Of a stretch of 64,000 nt of DNA, positions 37,774 through 45,943 are shown in pieces. The notes below the pieces were generated by a model. It did not search any database and was not told the DNA's origin. It was given only the letters and a program-made list of their open reading frames with translations. The stretch's first letter is position 1. Every line of letters begins with the position of its first letter. The DNA is from Abditibacteriota bacterium (GTDB lineage: Bacteria; Armatimonadota; UBA5829). The translations under genes were made by a program, and so were the position numbers. The stretch spans positions 62,001 to 126,000 of the forward strand of contig JAFZNQ010000115.1 of the NCBI GenBank assembly GCA_017552965.1, in the 5' to 3' direction.

Positions 37774-38874
37774 CTATATGATCACTCTGGGCACCAGACT
37801 GTCCACCGGTATCCTCATGGAGTCCAGCTCCACCCGGTCGTCGGTGCGGACAGAGTCCCTGATATCGGTGATATCCACTATGGTCATCTGCATGGCCACC
37901 TTGCCCAGCACCGGGGCCTCGGCGCCGGCGATCCTCACCACTCTTTTGCGAAAACGCTTCTTCATGAAGAACCTCAACGGCTCCATGCGATACACCAGAG
38001 CCTCGGGTATCATGGTAAAGCCGTCGCCGAAGCCGGCGGATATCACGGCGCAGGTCATGGGCTTTTTGGCCACGAACTCGCTGCCGTAGCCCACCGTGTC
38101 CCCGGGCAGCAGCTCCTTGATCTCGCACACTCTGCAGCACAGCTGCCAGGTGTTTTGGAGAGTGATGTGATCCTTTTTGGCGTAGATGGAGGGAAACTGG
38201 CCGTAGAGGCTGGTGCCCACCCGGACCATATCCAGATGCATATCCGGGAACCTCAGGGCGGCTCCGGAATTGCAGCAGTGGGCCAGGCCGTAGTCAAAGC
38301 CGTGGCGCTTCAGGTCCGTAAGGGCGTCCTGGAATTTGGCGAATTGCTGCTGGGTGAACTTGATGTCCAGCTCCCCGGACCGGGCAAAATGGGTGTAGAT
38401 GCCCGCCACGGTGATATTCTGCAGCCCGGACATGCTCCGGAAGAGGTCCGTCACCGCGCCGGGTCTGACCCCCAGACGCCCCATGCCCGTGTCCACCTTC
38501 ACGTGGACCCGGGCGGTCTTTCCCATCCGGGCAGCTGCCCGGGAGATGTTCACCGCGTCCCTTTCGGCGGACACGGTCAGCTCCAGGTCCAGCTCCAGGG
38601 CTTCGGCTATGTTGTCGGCAGCGGGGTTCATAAAGACCAGCACGGGGGTCCGGATGCCTGCGTCCCGTATCATCCTGGCCTCGTCGATATGGGTGACTGC
38701 CAGATAGTCGGCTCCCAGCTCCGCGAACACGCGGCTCACCTCCGCTATGCCGTGGCCGTAGCCGTTGGACTTCACCACGCAGCACAGACGGGTCCCTTCC
38801 GAGAGCAGGCCCCGGATCACCCGGTAGTTGTTTTCAAGAGCGTCCCTGCGGACCTCTACCCAAATGTCATGCAT
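37774..38874 (-). CDS. alr: Alanine racemase
   Basis: A 366-aa PLP enzyme that makes D-alanine for peptidoglycan. The PLP Lys35 is in VVKSNGYGHG. The catalytic Tyr is in DTVGYGSEF near residue 260. VDTGMGRLG is also present. Its position next to femX and in a genome with a MurB-Ddl fusion completes a D-Ala supply route. It overlaps the femX gene by 8 nt. Confidence 0.97.
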   Translation of the reverse strand: MHDIWVEVRRDALENNYRVIRGLLSEGTRLCCVVKSNGYGHGIAEVSRVFAELGADYLAVTHIDEARMIRDAGIRTPVLVFMNPAADNIAEALELDLELTVSAERDAVNISRAAARMGKTARVHVKVDTGMGRLGVRPGAVTDLFRSMSGLQNITVAGIYTHFARSGELDIKFTQQQFAKFQDALTDLKRHGFDYGLAHCCNSGAALRFPDMHLDMVRVGTSLYGQFPSIYAKKDHITLQNTWQLCCRVCEIKELLPGDTVGYGSEFVAKKPMTCAVISAGFGDGFTMIPEALVYRMEPLRFFMKKRFRKRVVRIAGAEAPVLGKVAMQMTIVDITDIRDSVRTDDRVELDSMRIPVDSLVPRVII

Positions 38875-39958
38875 TCCGCTTGGACCCGGCCATGGCTTTC
38901 ATGGTCCCTCTTATCCTGGGCAGCAGCTTGACCCAGATGCCGTAGAGGAAGGGATCGATCACCAGATCGTATTCACCTATGTATTCTATGAATTCCGGCG
39001 AAAAGCCTTCCTTGAAGCGGTTGAGGCCGCTGAGCTTGTCTTCGCCGTCCTTTTGGGGGCTGACGCCCCTGAAGTCGTAGATACGGCAGTTGTTGGCGTG
39101 AGCCCACTTGATCATCTCCCACTGCATCAGGTGGTTGGGCATGTGCTTCCGGTGGCTGTTGGAGGAGGCGCCGTAGGTGTACATGGCCTTGTCTCCCCAC
39201 AGATAGCACAGAGAGCCGGTCACGGGAGTGCCCTCATAATAGGTGAGGAACAGCTTCAGATAGCCCTGGGGCTCCAGCAGGTCCCACATATTGCTGAAGT
39301 ATTCATAGCCCCGCACCAGAAAGCCGTCTCTCTCGCAGGTCTCCTTCAGCAGCTCGTAGAACACCGGCAGGTCCTCCTTGGTGCAGTCGGTCCGGGCGGT
39401 CACGCCTCTTCTGGCGGACAGCCGGATATTGTAGCGCCACTTTTCCTTGAAGGCGCCGAATATATCGTCCAGGCTCTTCTGCCGGCCGTCCCGGTCCGTG
39501 AGCATCAGCTGCATGACGCACTTGGGCTGGGTCCCGCCAAAGCCTTCCTGGACCACCTCCCTGAAGCCGGCGGAGCGCAGGTTGTCCAGGCTCACGCTGT
39601 CGCTTATCTCGATGGGAGGATCTATCTTCACCAGTATGGCCCCGTGCTTCCGGGCAAGGCCCCGGATATATCCGGTGAACTCCGTCACCCTGTCCCGGTC
39701 TATGGTGTCCATGACAAAGCCTCTGGGAATGTAGAAAATGCACCTGTTCTTCAGAAAAGGCAGGGGCTTTTTCAGTATGGAGGCGGCGGCGCACACCTCT
39801 CCAGTGTCGTCCCGGGCCAGCAGTCTGATGGGGGTCCAGCCGCTTTTGGACTTCAGCTCTCCCCACTCCCACGACTGAAGCAGGTCTCCCCAGGGAAACC
39901 AGGCGATAAAGTTGTTGAATATATCCTTTTCAGTGTCGGTTATCTCGCTTATCTTCAT
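38867..39958 (-). CDS. FemABX-family aminoacyltransferase (peptidoglycan branch peptide)
   Basis: A 363-aa double-GNAT-fold enzyme of the FemX/FemAB type that adds an amino acid from tRNA to the lipid II stem. Diagnostic stretches are LLQSWEWGELKSKSGW, KAPLP-type loops, and YTYGASSNSHRKHMPNHLMQWEMI. I prefer the ATG at 39958, because TGAGGAC lies just upstream. An in-frame ATG at 39973 would add five residues. Interpeptide-bridge enzymes are common in Gram-positive wall pathways but unusual beside LPS genes. The amino acid added is unknown. Confidence 0.88.
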   Translation of the reverse strand: MKISEITDTEKDIFNNFIAWFPWGDLLQSWEWGELKSKSGWTPIRLLARDDTGEVCAAASILKKPLPFLKNRCIFYIPRGFVMDTIDRDRVTEFTGYIRGLARKHGAILVKIDPPIEISDSVSLDNLRSAGFREVVQEGFGGTQPKCVMQLMLTDRDGRQKSLDDIFGAFKEKWRYNIRLSARRGVTARTDCTKEDLPVFYELLKETCERDGFLVRGYEYFSNMWDLLEPQGYLKLFLTYYEGTPVTGSLCYLWGDKAMYTYGASSNSHRKHMPNHLMQWEMIKWAHANNCRIYDFRGVSPQKDGEDKLSGLNRFKEGFSPEFIEYIGEYDLVIDPFLYGIWVKLLPRIRGTMKAMAGSKRNA

Positions 39959-40106
39959 TGTCCTCAGCACCACACTCTTTCTTTCTCAGGCGGGCCTTTT
40001 TTCTGTATTCGCGCAGATCCATGGGCATAAAGTCGGGGCCCTTGGCGCCTGCCCGGCCGTCATCCTTTTTGATGACGGTGATCTTTTTCATCCTGTACCG
40101 GGGCAT
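39930..40106 (-). CDS. Possible 58-aa basic small protein
   Basis: This small reading frame starts 1 nt after the aldolase stop and ends 29 nt inside the FemX start. It encodes a highly charged peptide (MPRYRMKKITVIKKDD..., with a Lys/Arg/Glu-rich C-terminal half). A second Met at codon 6 is preceded by ACAGG. The spacing matches other genes of the operon, and it fills an otherwise unexplained 150-nt gap. No family is recognised. It may instead be an untranslated spacer. Confidence 0.35.
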   Translation of the reverse strand: MPRYRMKKITVIKKDDGRAGAKGPDFMPMDLREYRKKARLRKKECGAEDNEDKRDNRH

Positions 40107-40107
40107 G

Positions 40108-40851
40108 CTATATCCGCCGCTTGTAGCACTCCACCAGGGTCTTGTTGGCCCCGGGGAGCCCGTAGAGAGGCAGGTCTCTGGTAGCCATGACGTTGCTCAG
40201 GTCCTGCAGCTCCTCATCGGTGATGGGGTTCAGGGTGCCGGCAGCCCGGGCCATCAGCACCGAGTTGATGGAGGCCTCCGCCAGCTCGATGGTGTTCAGG
40301 GTGGTGTATATGTCTCCCCGGGACATGGTCACCAGGCCGTGCTTTTCCATGATAAAACTGTTGTAGTAGGGCAGATACGGAGCAAAGTTGTCCGCCAGCT
40401 TTTTGGTGAGAGGCTCGCCGTAGGGCACCGTGGGAATGGGCCCCACCTCGGTCACGGTCTCGGGATAAAAGGGCTGCATCAGCAGCTCCCGCTGCTCCTC
40501 GGGCCTGATGACTGCGCAGGCGCAGGCGCAGGGCGGATGACAGTGTATCACGCTCTTGATGTCGGGCCTGTCGTGAAAGAATCTGAGATACATGGGCTTT
40601 TCGCCGGTGGGCTTGGCGGTGCCCTCTATGGTCTCTCCCGCCATGTCTATGAATATGACGTTGTCCCGGTCCACGTGGCCCTTCCAGGTCTTGGTGGGGG
40701 TGATGAGCACCACGTCATCCTCCAGACGCCAAGCGGCGTTGCCTCCGGCGCTGGTGACAAAGCCCAGGTCCGCCAGCCTGTGGCACACGCCTATGAAGAG
40801 GTCCACTTCCTTGGTATATTTTTCCAGCAGCATATCTTGTCTCCTAATCAA
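40108..40851 (-). CDS. Class II aldolase/adducin family protein
   Basis: A 247-aa zinc-dependent aldolase or epimerase of the fuculose-1-phosphate aldolase/ribulose-5-phosphate 4-epimerase family. Zn ligands are visible: HCHPPCAC (two His) and EKHGLVTMSRGD (third His). SAGGNAAWRL and GEKPMYLRF supply phosphate and catalytic residues. The substrate cannot be assigned. The next genes encode a polyol-type dehydrogenase and an FAD 2-hydroxyacid oxidase, which fits cleavage of a deoxy-sugar phosphate and oxidation of the resulting short aldehyde or acid. Confidence 0.85.
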   Translation of the reverse strand: MIRRQDMLLEKYTKEVDLFIGVCHRLADLGFVTSAGGNAAWRLEDDVVLITPTKTWKGHVDRDNVIFIDMAGETIEGTAKPTGEKPMYLRFFHDRPDIKSVIHCHPPCACACAVIRPEEQRELLMQPFYPETVTEVGPIPTVPYGEPLTKKLADNFAPYLPYYNSFIMEKHGLVTMSRGDIYTTLNTIELAEASINSVLMARAAGTLNPITDEELQDLSNVMATRDLPLYGLPGANKTLVECYKRRI

Positions 40852-41884
40852 AATCTATCATAGCTTTTACTACCCCGTCGGAGTAGTTTTCCACCAGGTC
40901 CATGGCCCTGCCCGTCTCCTCCAGCGGGAATCTGTGGGTGACCATCGGATTCACGTTCACCCGGCCGGAGGCTATGAAGTCCAGGGCTTCCTGACAGCAT
41001 TCGTTCTGACGGCGCACGTTGCGCACGTCCAGCTCCTTGCGTCTCATCAGGTCTATCTTGAAGGACACCCTTTCCGAGGTGGCGGGGATGCCTATGAGCA
41101 TGAGCCTGCCTCCCGGCTTCAGCATATCCACGGCCTGATCCATGGCGCTCTGCTGTCCGCAGCATTCGAACACGCAGTCCATGCCCTCCGGAGCCGCCTC
41201 CAGTATGCCCTTGGTGATGTCAGTCCTGTCGGGATTGGCGCCCCACACGGCTCCCATGGCCATGGCCATTTCCAGCCTGTAGTCCAGACGGTCTGTGACG
41301 TAGATCGCCTCCGCTCCCGCGTCCAGAGCGCTGAGCAGGACGCACAGCCCCACGGGGCCGGCGCCCAGGATGGCGATCTTTTTGCCCTTCATGGGTATGG
41401 AGCGCTTGACCGCATACCAGCCTATGGCCATGGGCTCGGATATGGAGGCCTCGTCAAAATTCATGGTGTCCGGAATGGGGAAGCAGCTGGTCTCGGGCAT
41501 GACTATGTATTCACTCAGACAGCCCTCCGCCTGTCCGGGACAGCCCAGAAACCGCAGCTTTCTGCAGGTGTTCCGGCGGCCCGCCCGGCACTGGTCGCAC
41601 TCAAAGCAGGGCATGGCCGGCTCTATGGCGATCCTGTCTCCGGGCTTCACCCGGGTGACAGCGCTGCCCACGGCCTCCACCACGCCGGCGCCTTCGTGGC
41701 CCACGGTAAAGGGAAACTGCACCACCTGGCTGCCTATCATGCCGTCGGAATAATAATGGACGTCCGAGCCGCATATACCCACCGCCTTGACCTTGATGAG
41801 CACGTCCGTGTCGGACTTGATGACGGGCATGGGCTCGTCAAAGATCTTCACCTCTCTGATCGCTGTAAGCTTTGCCGATTTCAT
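40844..41884 (-). CDS. Zinc-dependent medium-chain alcohol/polyol dehydrogenase
   Basis: A 346-aa MDR-family enzyme of the sorbitol/threonine dehydrogenase type. Catalytic Zn residues lie in GICGSDVHYY and GHEGAGVVE, structural Zn cysteines in CFECDQCRAGRRNTC, and the Rossmann motif is ILGAGPVGL. An Asp at the end of strand 2 (YVTDRLD) favours NAD+ over NADP+. It overlaps the aldolase by 8 nt and the FAD oxidase by 4 nt. Confidence 0.9.
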   Translation of the reverse strand: MKSAKLTAIREVKIFDEPMPVIKSDTDVLIKVKAVGICGSDVHYYSDGMIGSQVVQFPFTVGHEGAGVVEAVGSAVTRVKPGDRIAIEPAMPCFECDQCRAGRRNTCRKLRFLGCPGQAEGCLSEYIVMPETSCFPIPDTMNFDEASISEPMAIGWYAVKRSIPMKGKKIAILGAGPVGLCVLLSALDAGAEAIYVTDRLDYRLEMAMAMGAVWGANPDRTDITKGILEAAPEGMDCVFECCGQQSAMDQAVDMLKPGGRLMLIGIPATSERVSFKIDLMRRKELDVRNVRRQNECCQEALDFIASGRVNVNPMVTHRFPLEETGRAMDLVENYSDGVVKAMIDFD

Positions 41885-43341
41885 AACATATTTCCTCTGT
41901 TCAGTATATTGGAAGGATCAAACAGTCCTTTGAGATATCTCATGCCCTCCAGCTCCTCCGGGGAATACATGAGGGGCAAAAAATCCTTTTTCAGCTTGCC
42001 TATGCCGTGTTCCGCGGACACGGAGCCGCCCAGAGAGGCCACCCGGGCCGCCCACTTTTTGTAGAGCTCCTTGCCCCGGGCGTATTCTTCGGCGCTGTCG
42101 GGGATGATGTTCACGTGGAGATGGTTGTCGCCTATGTGGCCGAATATGACGAAGTCCAGGCCCGACTCCTCCAGGTCCCTGCGATACATGGCCACCGTGT
42201 CCCTCAGATACTCGTCCGGCACCGACATATCGGTGCCCAGCTTGGTGATGGAGGGATCCCGGCGCTTTTTCTCCCCTATGAGCATGTTCACGGCCTCCGG
42301 CACTGCGTGACGGAAGGCCTTCAGGGGCTGCAGGGCCTCCGGATCGAAGCCGCACAGCATGCGGTCCTCCTCTATGCCGTATTCCTCCGTGAGCTCCAGC
42401 AGGACCTCCAGCTCGCTGTCATCCCGGGGATGCAGCTCCGCGTATATGGCGCAGCCGGCCCCTTCCGGGACCCGGCGTATGTGCTCAAAGGCGCCCCGGC
42501 TCTCCCGCATATGGGTGAGCAGACCCAGGGCTCCGCCGTCAAAATATTCGATGGCGGCCGTATGCAGCTCCGGCGTCTGCCGCAGCCGCTCCGTCAGGGA
42601 CAGAGCAGTCTCCTCCCGGTCCAGGAACATGATGGCTCCGCAGACCTGGGGCTGCTCCGTGAGCCTCAGGGTCACTCCGGTGATCACAGCCAGGATGCCC
42701 TCGCTGCCTATGAACAGGTCCAGCAGGTCCATATCCGGCCTGATATAGAGGCCGGCGGCGGACTTCACGTTCACGGGATGCACCCGGGGCAGAGTGCCCC
42801 TGACGCCAAAGAGCTCAAAATCATAGCCCGAGGCAAAGACCTCCCCTCTCCGGAGAGTGCGCAGCTCTCCGTCGGCGGTCACCAGCTCCAGACCCTCGGT
42901 CCAGCGGCGCATGGGACCGTAGCCGAAGCTCACTGCCCCCGAGGCATTGGTGGCTGCCATGCCTCCCAGCAGGGCGGAGCTCTCGGTGGGGTCCGGCGGG
43001 AAACAGAGCCCCCGGGGAGCTATGTGGCTCCGCAGAGCGTCCAGGGACACTCCGGCGCCGGCGGTGATAAGCAGATCTCCGTCCGGGTCTCCCAGAGCCG
43101 TGAGCCGGGACAGATTCAGGATACAGGAGTCCATGGGCACAGCCCCTCCCGTGATGCCCGTAAGGCCTCCCTGGACAGTGAGGGGCAAAGACCTGCCGGC
43201 GGCATAGGCCACCGCCCGGGCCGCTTCGGCGGCGGTATCGGGCAGGCATATTCCCAGGGCCCGGCCCCGCAGCCTGGACTCGTCGGAGACATAGTCTCCG
43301 CCGGCGGCTCCGGATATCTCCACAAACGGACTGTTCATCAT
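41881..43341 (-). CDS. FAD-linked oxidase (glycolate/D-lactate dehydrogenase, GlcD family)
   Basis: A 486-aa enzyme oxidising a 2-hydroxyacid such as glycolate or D-lactate. The FAD-binding PP-loop is VQGGLTGITGGAVPMDS. The C-terminal FAD-oxidase domain includes HIGDNHLHVN and SAEHGIGKLKKDF. AAGGAG lies just before two adjacent ATGs, at 43341 and 43338; the second gives better spacing. It is the first gene of a long operon that ends at priA. Confidence 0.92.
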   Translation of the reverse strand: MMNSPFVEISGAAGGDYVSDESRLRGRALGICLPDTAAEAARAVAYAAGRSLPLTVQGGLTGITGGAVPMDSCILNLSRLTALGDPDGDLLITAGAGVSLDALRSHIAPRGLCFPPDPTESSALLGGMAATNASGAVSFGYGPMRRWTEGLELVTADGELRTLRRGEVFASGYDFELFGVRGTLPRVHPVNVKSAAGLYIRPDMDLLDLFIGSEGILAVITGVTLRLTEQPQVCGAIMFLDREETALSLTERLRQTPELHTAAIEYFDGGALGLLTHMRESRGAFEHIRRVPEGAGCAIYAELHPRDDSELEVLLELTEEYGIEEDRMLCGFDPEALQPLKAFRHAVPEAVNMLIGEKKRRDPSITKLGTDMSVPDEYLRDTVAMYRRDLEESGLDFVIFGHIGDNHLHVNIIPDSAEEYARGKELYKKWAARVASLGGSVSAEHGIGKLKKDFLPLMYSPEELEGMRYLKGLFDPSNILNRGNML

Positions 43342-43370
43342 GGCTCCTTGACAAGATAATTTCTATATAT

Positions 43371-43376
43371 ATTATA
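43371..43376 (-). promoter_or_regulatory. Extended -10 promoter of the oxidase-to-priA operon
   Basis: On the minus strand GTGGTATAAT gives a consensus -10 with TGG extension, about 30 nt before the start codon. The -35 region is weak (ATCAAA at 17 nt), which is tolerated with an extended -10. Confidence 0.6.
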
Positions 43377-43440
43377 CCACAAAGAGTCCCCGGTTTGATA
43401 GCCCGAAGGCCCGGCGCCCCGGCCCCCGAAAGGGGGGCTA

Positions 43441-43469
43441 TTCAAAAACCGGCGCATATGTGGTATTAT
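43441..43469 (+). promoter_or_regulatory. Promoter of hisC-cmk-plsC
   Basis: TTCAAA (43441-43446) and TATTAT (43464-43469), preceded by TGG, are 17 nt apart. It is divergent from the oxidase promoter. A GC-rich hairpin (gccccc-gaaa-gggggc, around 43422-43438) lies between the two promoters. Confidence 0.55.
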
Positions 43470-43499
43470 ATTATTGTATCTTACGACAGGAAGTGATCT

Positions 43500-44600
43500 A
43501 TGAAAAATCTTGACTTCAGAGAAAATCTATTGCAGATCAAGCCCTACGTTCCCGGCAAGCCCATCGAAGAGGTAAAGCGGGAGCTGGGCATCAGCGACGT
43601 CATCAAGCTGGCATCCAACGAAAACGCCCTGGGCCCCAGTCCTCTGGCCATGGAGGCGGCAGCCCGGACCCTGGCCAGCTCCAACATATATCCCGACGGA
43701 GCGGCCTACACCCTCAGGCACAAGCTGGCGGAGGGTCTGAAGGTGCAGCCGGAGAACATCATCTTCGGCACCGGCGGCGACGAGATCATATTTTATTTTG
43801 CCCACACCTTCCTGAAGCCCACGGACAACATAGTGGTGCCCGTATCCACCTTCTCGGAATACACCTCCTCCGCCCTCATCATGGACGCCGAGGTCCGCAA
43901 GGTCCCCATGACCGACAAGTGGGGAGCCGACCCCGAGGCCATGCTGGCCCGGGCCGACGGGAACACCAAGGCCTTTTATATCACCAATCCCAACAACCCC
44001 ACCGGCACTCTGCTGGACAAAAAGACCATAGAGAGCTTTCTCGACAGAATGCCCGAGAGATGCGTCCTCTTCCTGGACGAGGCCTATTTTGAATACGTGG
44101 ACGACACGGATTATTCCGACATGAACAAATGGATCGCCGAGGACCGCAGGATCGTGGTGCTGAGGACCTTTTCCAAGATATACGGTCTGGCGGGTCTCCG
44201 CATAGGCTACGCCCTGGCCCCCGCCGACATCATAGACATCATGGAGCGGGTGCGCCTTCCCTTCAACACGGGCATAGTGGCCCAGGCCGCCGCTCTGGCA
44301 GCCCTGGACGACAGGGAGCACGTGGCCCGGTCCAGAAAGAGCAACCGGGAAGGCAAAGAGTATCTCTACGGGGAGTTTGACAGGCTGGGCATCAATTACG
44401 TGCCCACCCAGGCCAACTTCATCTGGTTTGACGCCGGGCAGGACTGCGTGAAGGTGTTCGGAGACATGATGAAGCAGGGAGTCATCATCCGGTCGGGCAA
44501 TATCTTCGGCGCCCCCACCCACCTGAGAGTCACCATAGGCACTCCGGAAGAGAACCGCAAGTTCGTGAAGGCTCTCTCCGCGGTGCTGGGCAGAGGTTAG
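43500..44600 (+). CDS. hisC: Histidinol-phosphate/aromatic aminotransferase
   Basis: A 366-aa class I/II PLP aminotransferase. The PLP Lys226 is in TFSKIYGLAGLRIGY. NPNNPTGTLL and LDEAYFEY are also present. No other histidine genes are nearby. The hisC-cmk-plsC context is often seen with aromatic biosynthesis genes, so it could transaminate prephenate or phenylpyruvate as well as imidazole acetol phosphate. AGGAAG lies before the ATG. Confidence 0.92.
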   Translation: MKNLDFRENLLQIKPYVPGKPIEEVKRELGISDVIKLASNENALGPSPLAMEAAARTLASSNIYPDGAAYTLRHKLAEGLKVQPENIIFGTGGDEIIFYFAHTFLKPTDNIVVPVSTFSEYTSSALIMDAEVRKVPMTDKWGADPEAMLARADGNTKAFYITNPNNPTGTLLDKKTIESFLDRMPERCVLFLDEAYFEYVDDTDYSDMNKWIAEDRRIVVLRTFSKIYGLAGLRIGYALAPADIIDIMERVRLPFNTGIVAQAAALAALDDREHVARSRKSNREGKEYLYGEFDRLGINYVPTQANFIWFDAGQDCVKVFGDMMKQGVIIRSGNIFGAPTHLRVTIGTPEENRKFVKALSAVLGRG

Positions 44601-44603
44601 GCC

Positions 44604-45281
44604 ATGAACCACGTGATCGCCATCGACGGTCCCGCGGGCTCCGGCAAGGGCACGGTAGCCAGGCTGGTGGCCCGGAAGCTGGGCTTTCGTTACATAGATA
44701 CGGGAGCCATGTACAGGGCCGTCACCCTCTACGTCCACCGGCAGAAGATCGACGTGGGCAACCCGGCTGCTGTGACTGCCGCAGCCCAGCGCTGCGACAT
44801 CAAATTCCGCAGCTCTGAGGACGGCGGGGAGCAGCAGGTGCTGCTGAACGGCGAGGACGTGACCGCCGAGATACGCTCCACGGACATCACCTGTCTGGTG
44901 GCTCCCGTCTGCGCCATCGCCGGCGTCAGGACCTGCATGGCAGGCCTGCAGAAATCCGCCAGAAACGACTACTCTCTGGTGATGGAGGGCCGGGACATAG
45001 GCACGGTGATATATCCCGACGCAGACCTGAAGATATTCCTCACGGCCACCATAGACGAGAGGGTCCGCCGGCGGCAGCTCCAATACAGGGAGAGCGGCAT
45101 AGAGGTGGACTTTGACACCCTCAAGAAGGACATGAACCAGAGGGACATGATCGACTCCACCAGAGAGCACTCCCCCCTCAAAAAGGCGCCGGACGCCGTC
45201 ACCATAGACTCGGACGGCATGACCCCGGAGGAAGTGGCGGACCGGATAGTGACCCTGTTCAGGGAGAAGACGGCGGGATGA
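44604..45281 (+). CDS. cmk: Cytidylate kinase
   Basis: A 225-aa enzyme that phosphorylates CMP and dCMP. The P-loop is IDGPAGSGKGT. RYIDTGAMYRA and MEGRDIGTVIYPDADLK are family signatures. It begins 3 nt after hisC and overlaps plsC by 4 nt. Confidence 0.97.
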   Translation: MNHVIAIDGPAGSGKGTVARLVARKLGFRYIDTGAMYRAVTLYVHRQKIDVGNPAAVTAAAQRCDIKFRSSEDGGEQQVLLNGEDVTAEIRSTDITCLVAPVCAIAGVRTCMAGLQKSARNDYSLVMEGRDIGTVIYPDADLKIFLTATIDERVRRRQLQYRESGIEVDFDTLKKDMNQRDMIDSTREHSPLKKAPDAVTIDSDGMTPEEVADRIVTLFREKTAG

Positions 45282-45895
45282 CAGTCAGTTATTTCATAGG
45301 CAGAGGGCTCTGCCGCCTGTTTCTGCGTCTCACGGGAGGTCTGGAGGGAGTGGGGACGGAAAACGTCCCTGCCGAAGGGCCGGTGCTGCTCATGCCCAAT
45401 CACGTCAGCTATCTGGACCCTCCCGCCGTAGGCTCCTGTCTCCGAAGGCAGGTGTTCTTTATGGCAAAGGCGGAGCTCTTCACGGCCCCGGTGCTGGGCA
45501 AGCTCATATATTCCGTGGGCGCTTTTCCCGTCAAGAGGGGCACCTCGGACGTGGGCGCCATCAAAAGAGCCTTCACACTGCTGAAAAACGGCGAGATAGT
45601 CAACATATTCCCCGAGGGGCAGAGATCCCCGGACGGGACCCTGTGCCCTCCCCAGCGGGGAGCCCTGACGGTGGCTCTGAAGAGCAGGGCCGCTCTGATC
45701 CCCGTGGCCGTCATCGGCACCGACAAGTCCCTTTCCACCCTCCACAAGGGTATTGGCCGGACCCGGATCAGGGTGATCTACGGCAGTCCTCTGCAGACGG
45801 AGGATCTGGCGGACATGGACTCTCACGAGGCCTGCGAGGAGCTGGGCAGACGCTGGACCGCGGCCGTCAGCGGCATGCTGGCCGAACACTCATAG
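45278..45895 (+). CDS. plsC: 1-acyl-sn-glycerol-3-phosphate acyltransferase
   Basis: A 205-aa membrane-associated enzyme of phospholipid synthesis making phosphatidic acid. The catalytic H(X4)D box is NHVSYLDP. The substrate motif is FPEGQRSPDG. The RGTSDVGAIKRA segment is conserved. It is the last gene of its operon, before a bidirectional terminator. Confidence 0.95.
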   Translation: MTVSYFIGRGLCRLFLRLTGGLEGVGTENVPAEGPVLLMPNHVSYLDPPAVGSCLRRQVFFMAKAELFTAPVLGKLIYSVGAFPVKRGTSDVGAIKRAFTLLKNGEIVNIFPEGQRSPDGTLCPPQRGALTVALKSRAALIPVAVIGTDKSLSTLHKGIGRTRIRVIYGSPLQTEDLADMDSHEACEELGRRWTAAVSGMLAEHS

Positions 45896-45900
45896 ACGCA

Positions 45901-45939
45901 AAAAAACCGGAGACGCAGCTGTATGCGTCTCCGTTTTTT
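45901..45939. terminator. Bidirectional terminator between plsC and the convergent hypothetical gene
   Basis: The 10-bp stem CGGAGACGCA/TGCGTCTCCG with a 6-nt loop is flanked by A6 on the left and T6 on the right, so it works on both strands. Confidence 0.92.
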
Positions 45940-45943
45940 GCTG

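Noticed and set aside
43401-43438. GC-rich hairpins between hisC and the oxidase gene as a terminator or attenuator
   Set aside because: They lie between two divergent promoters, outside both predicted transcripts, and have no T-tract.
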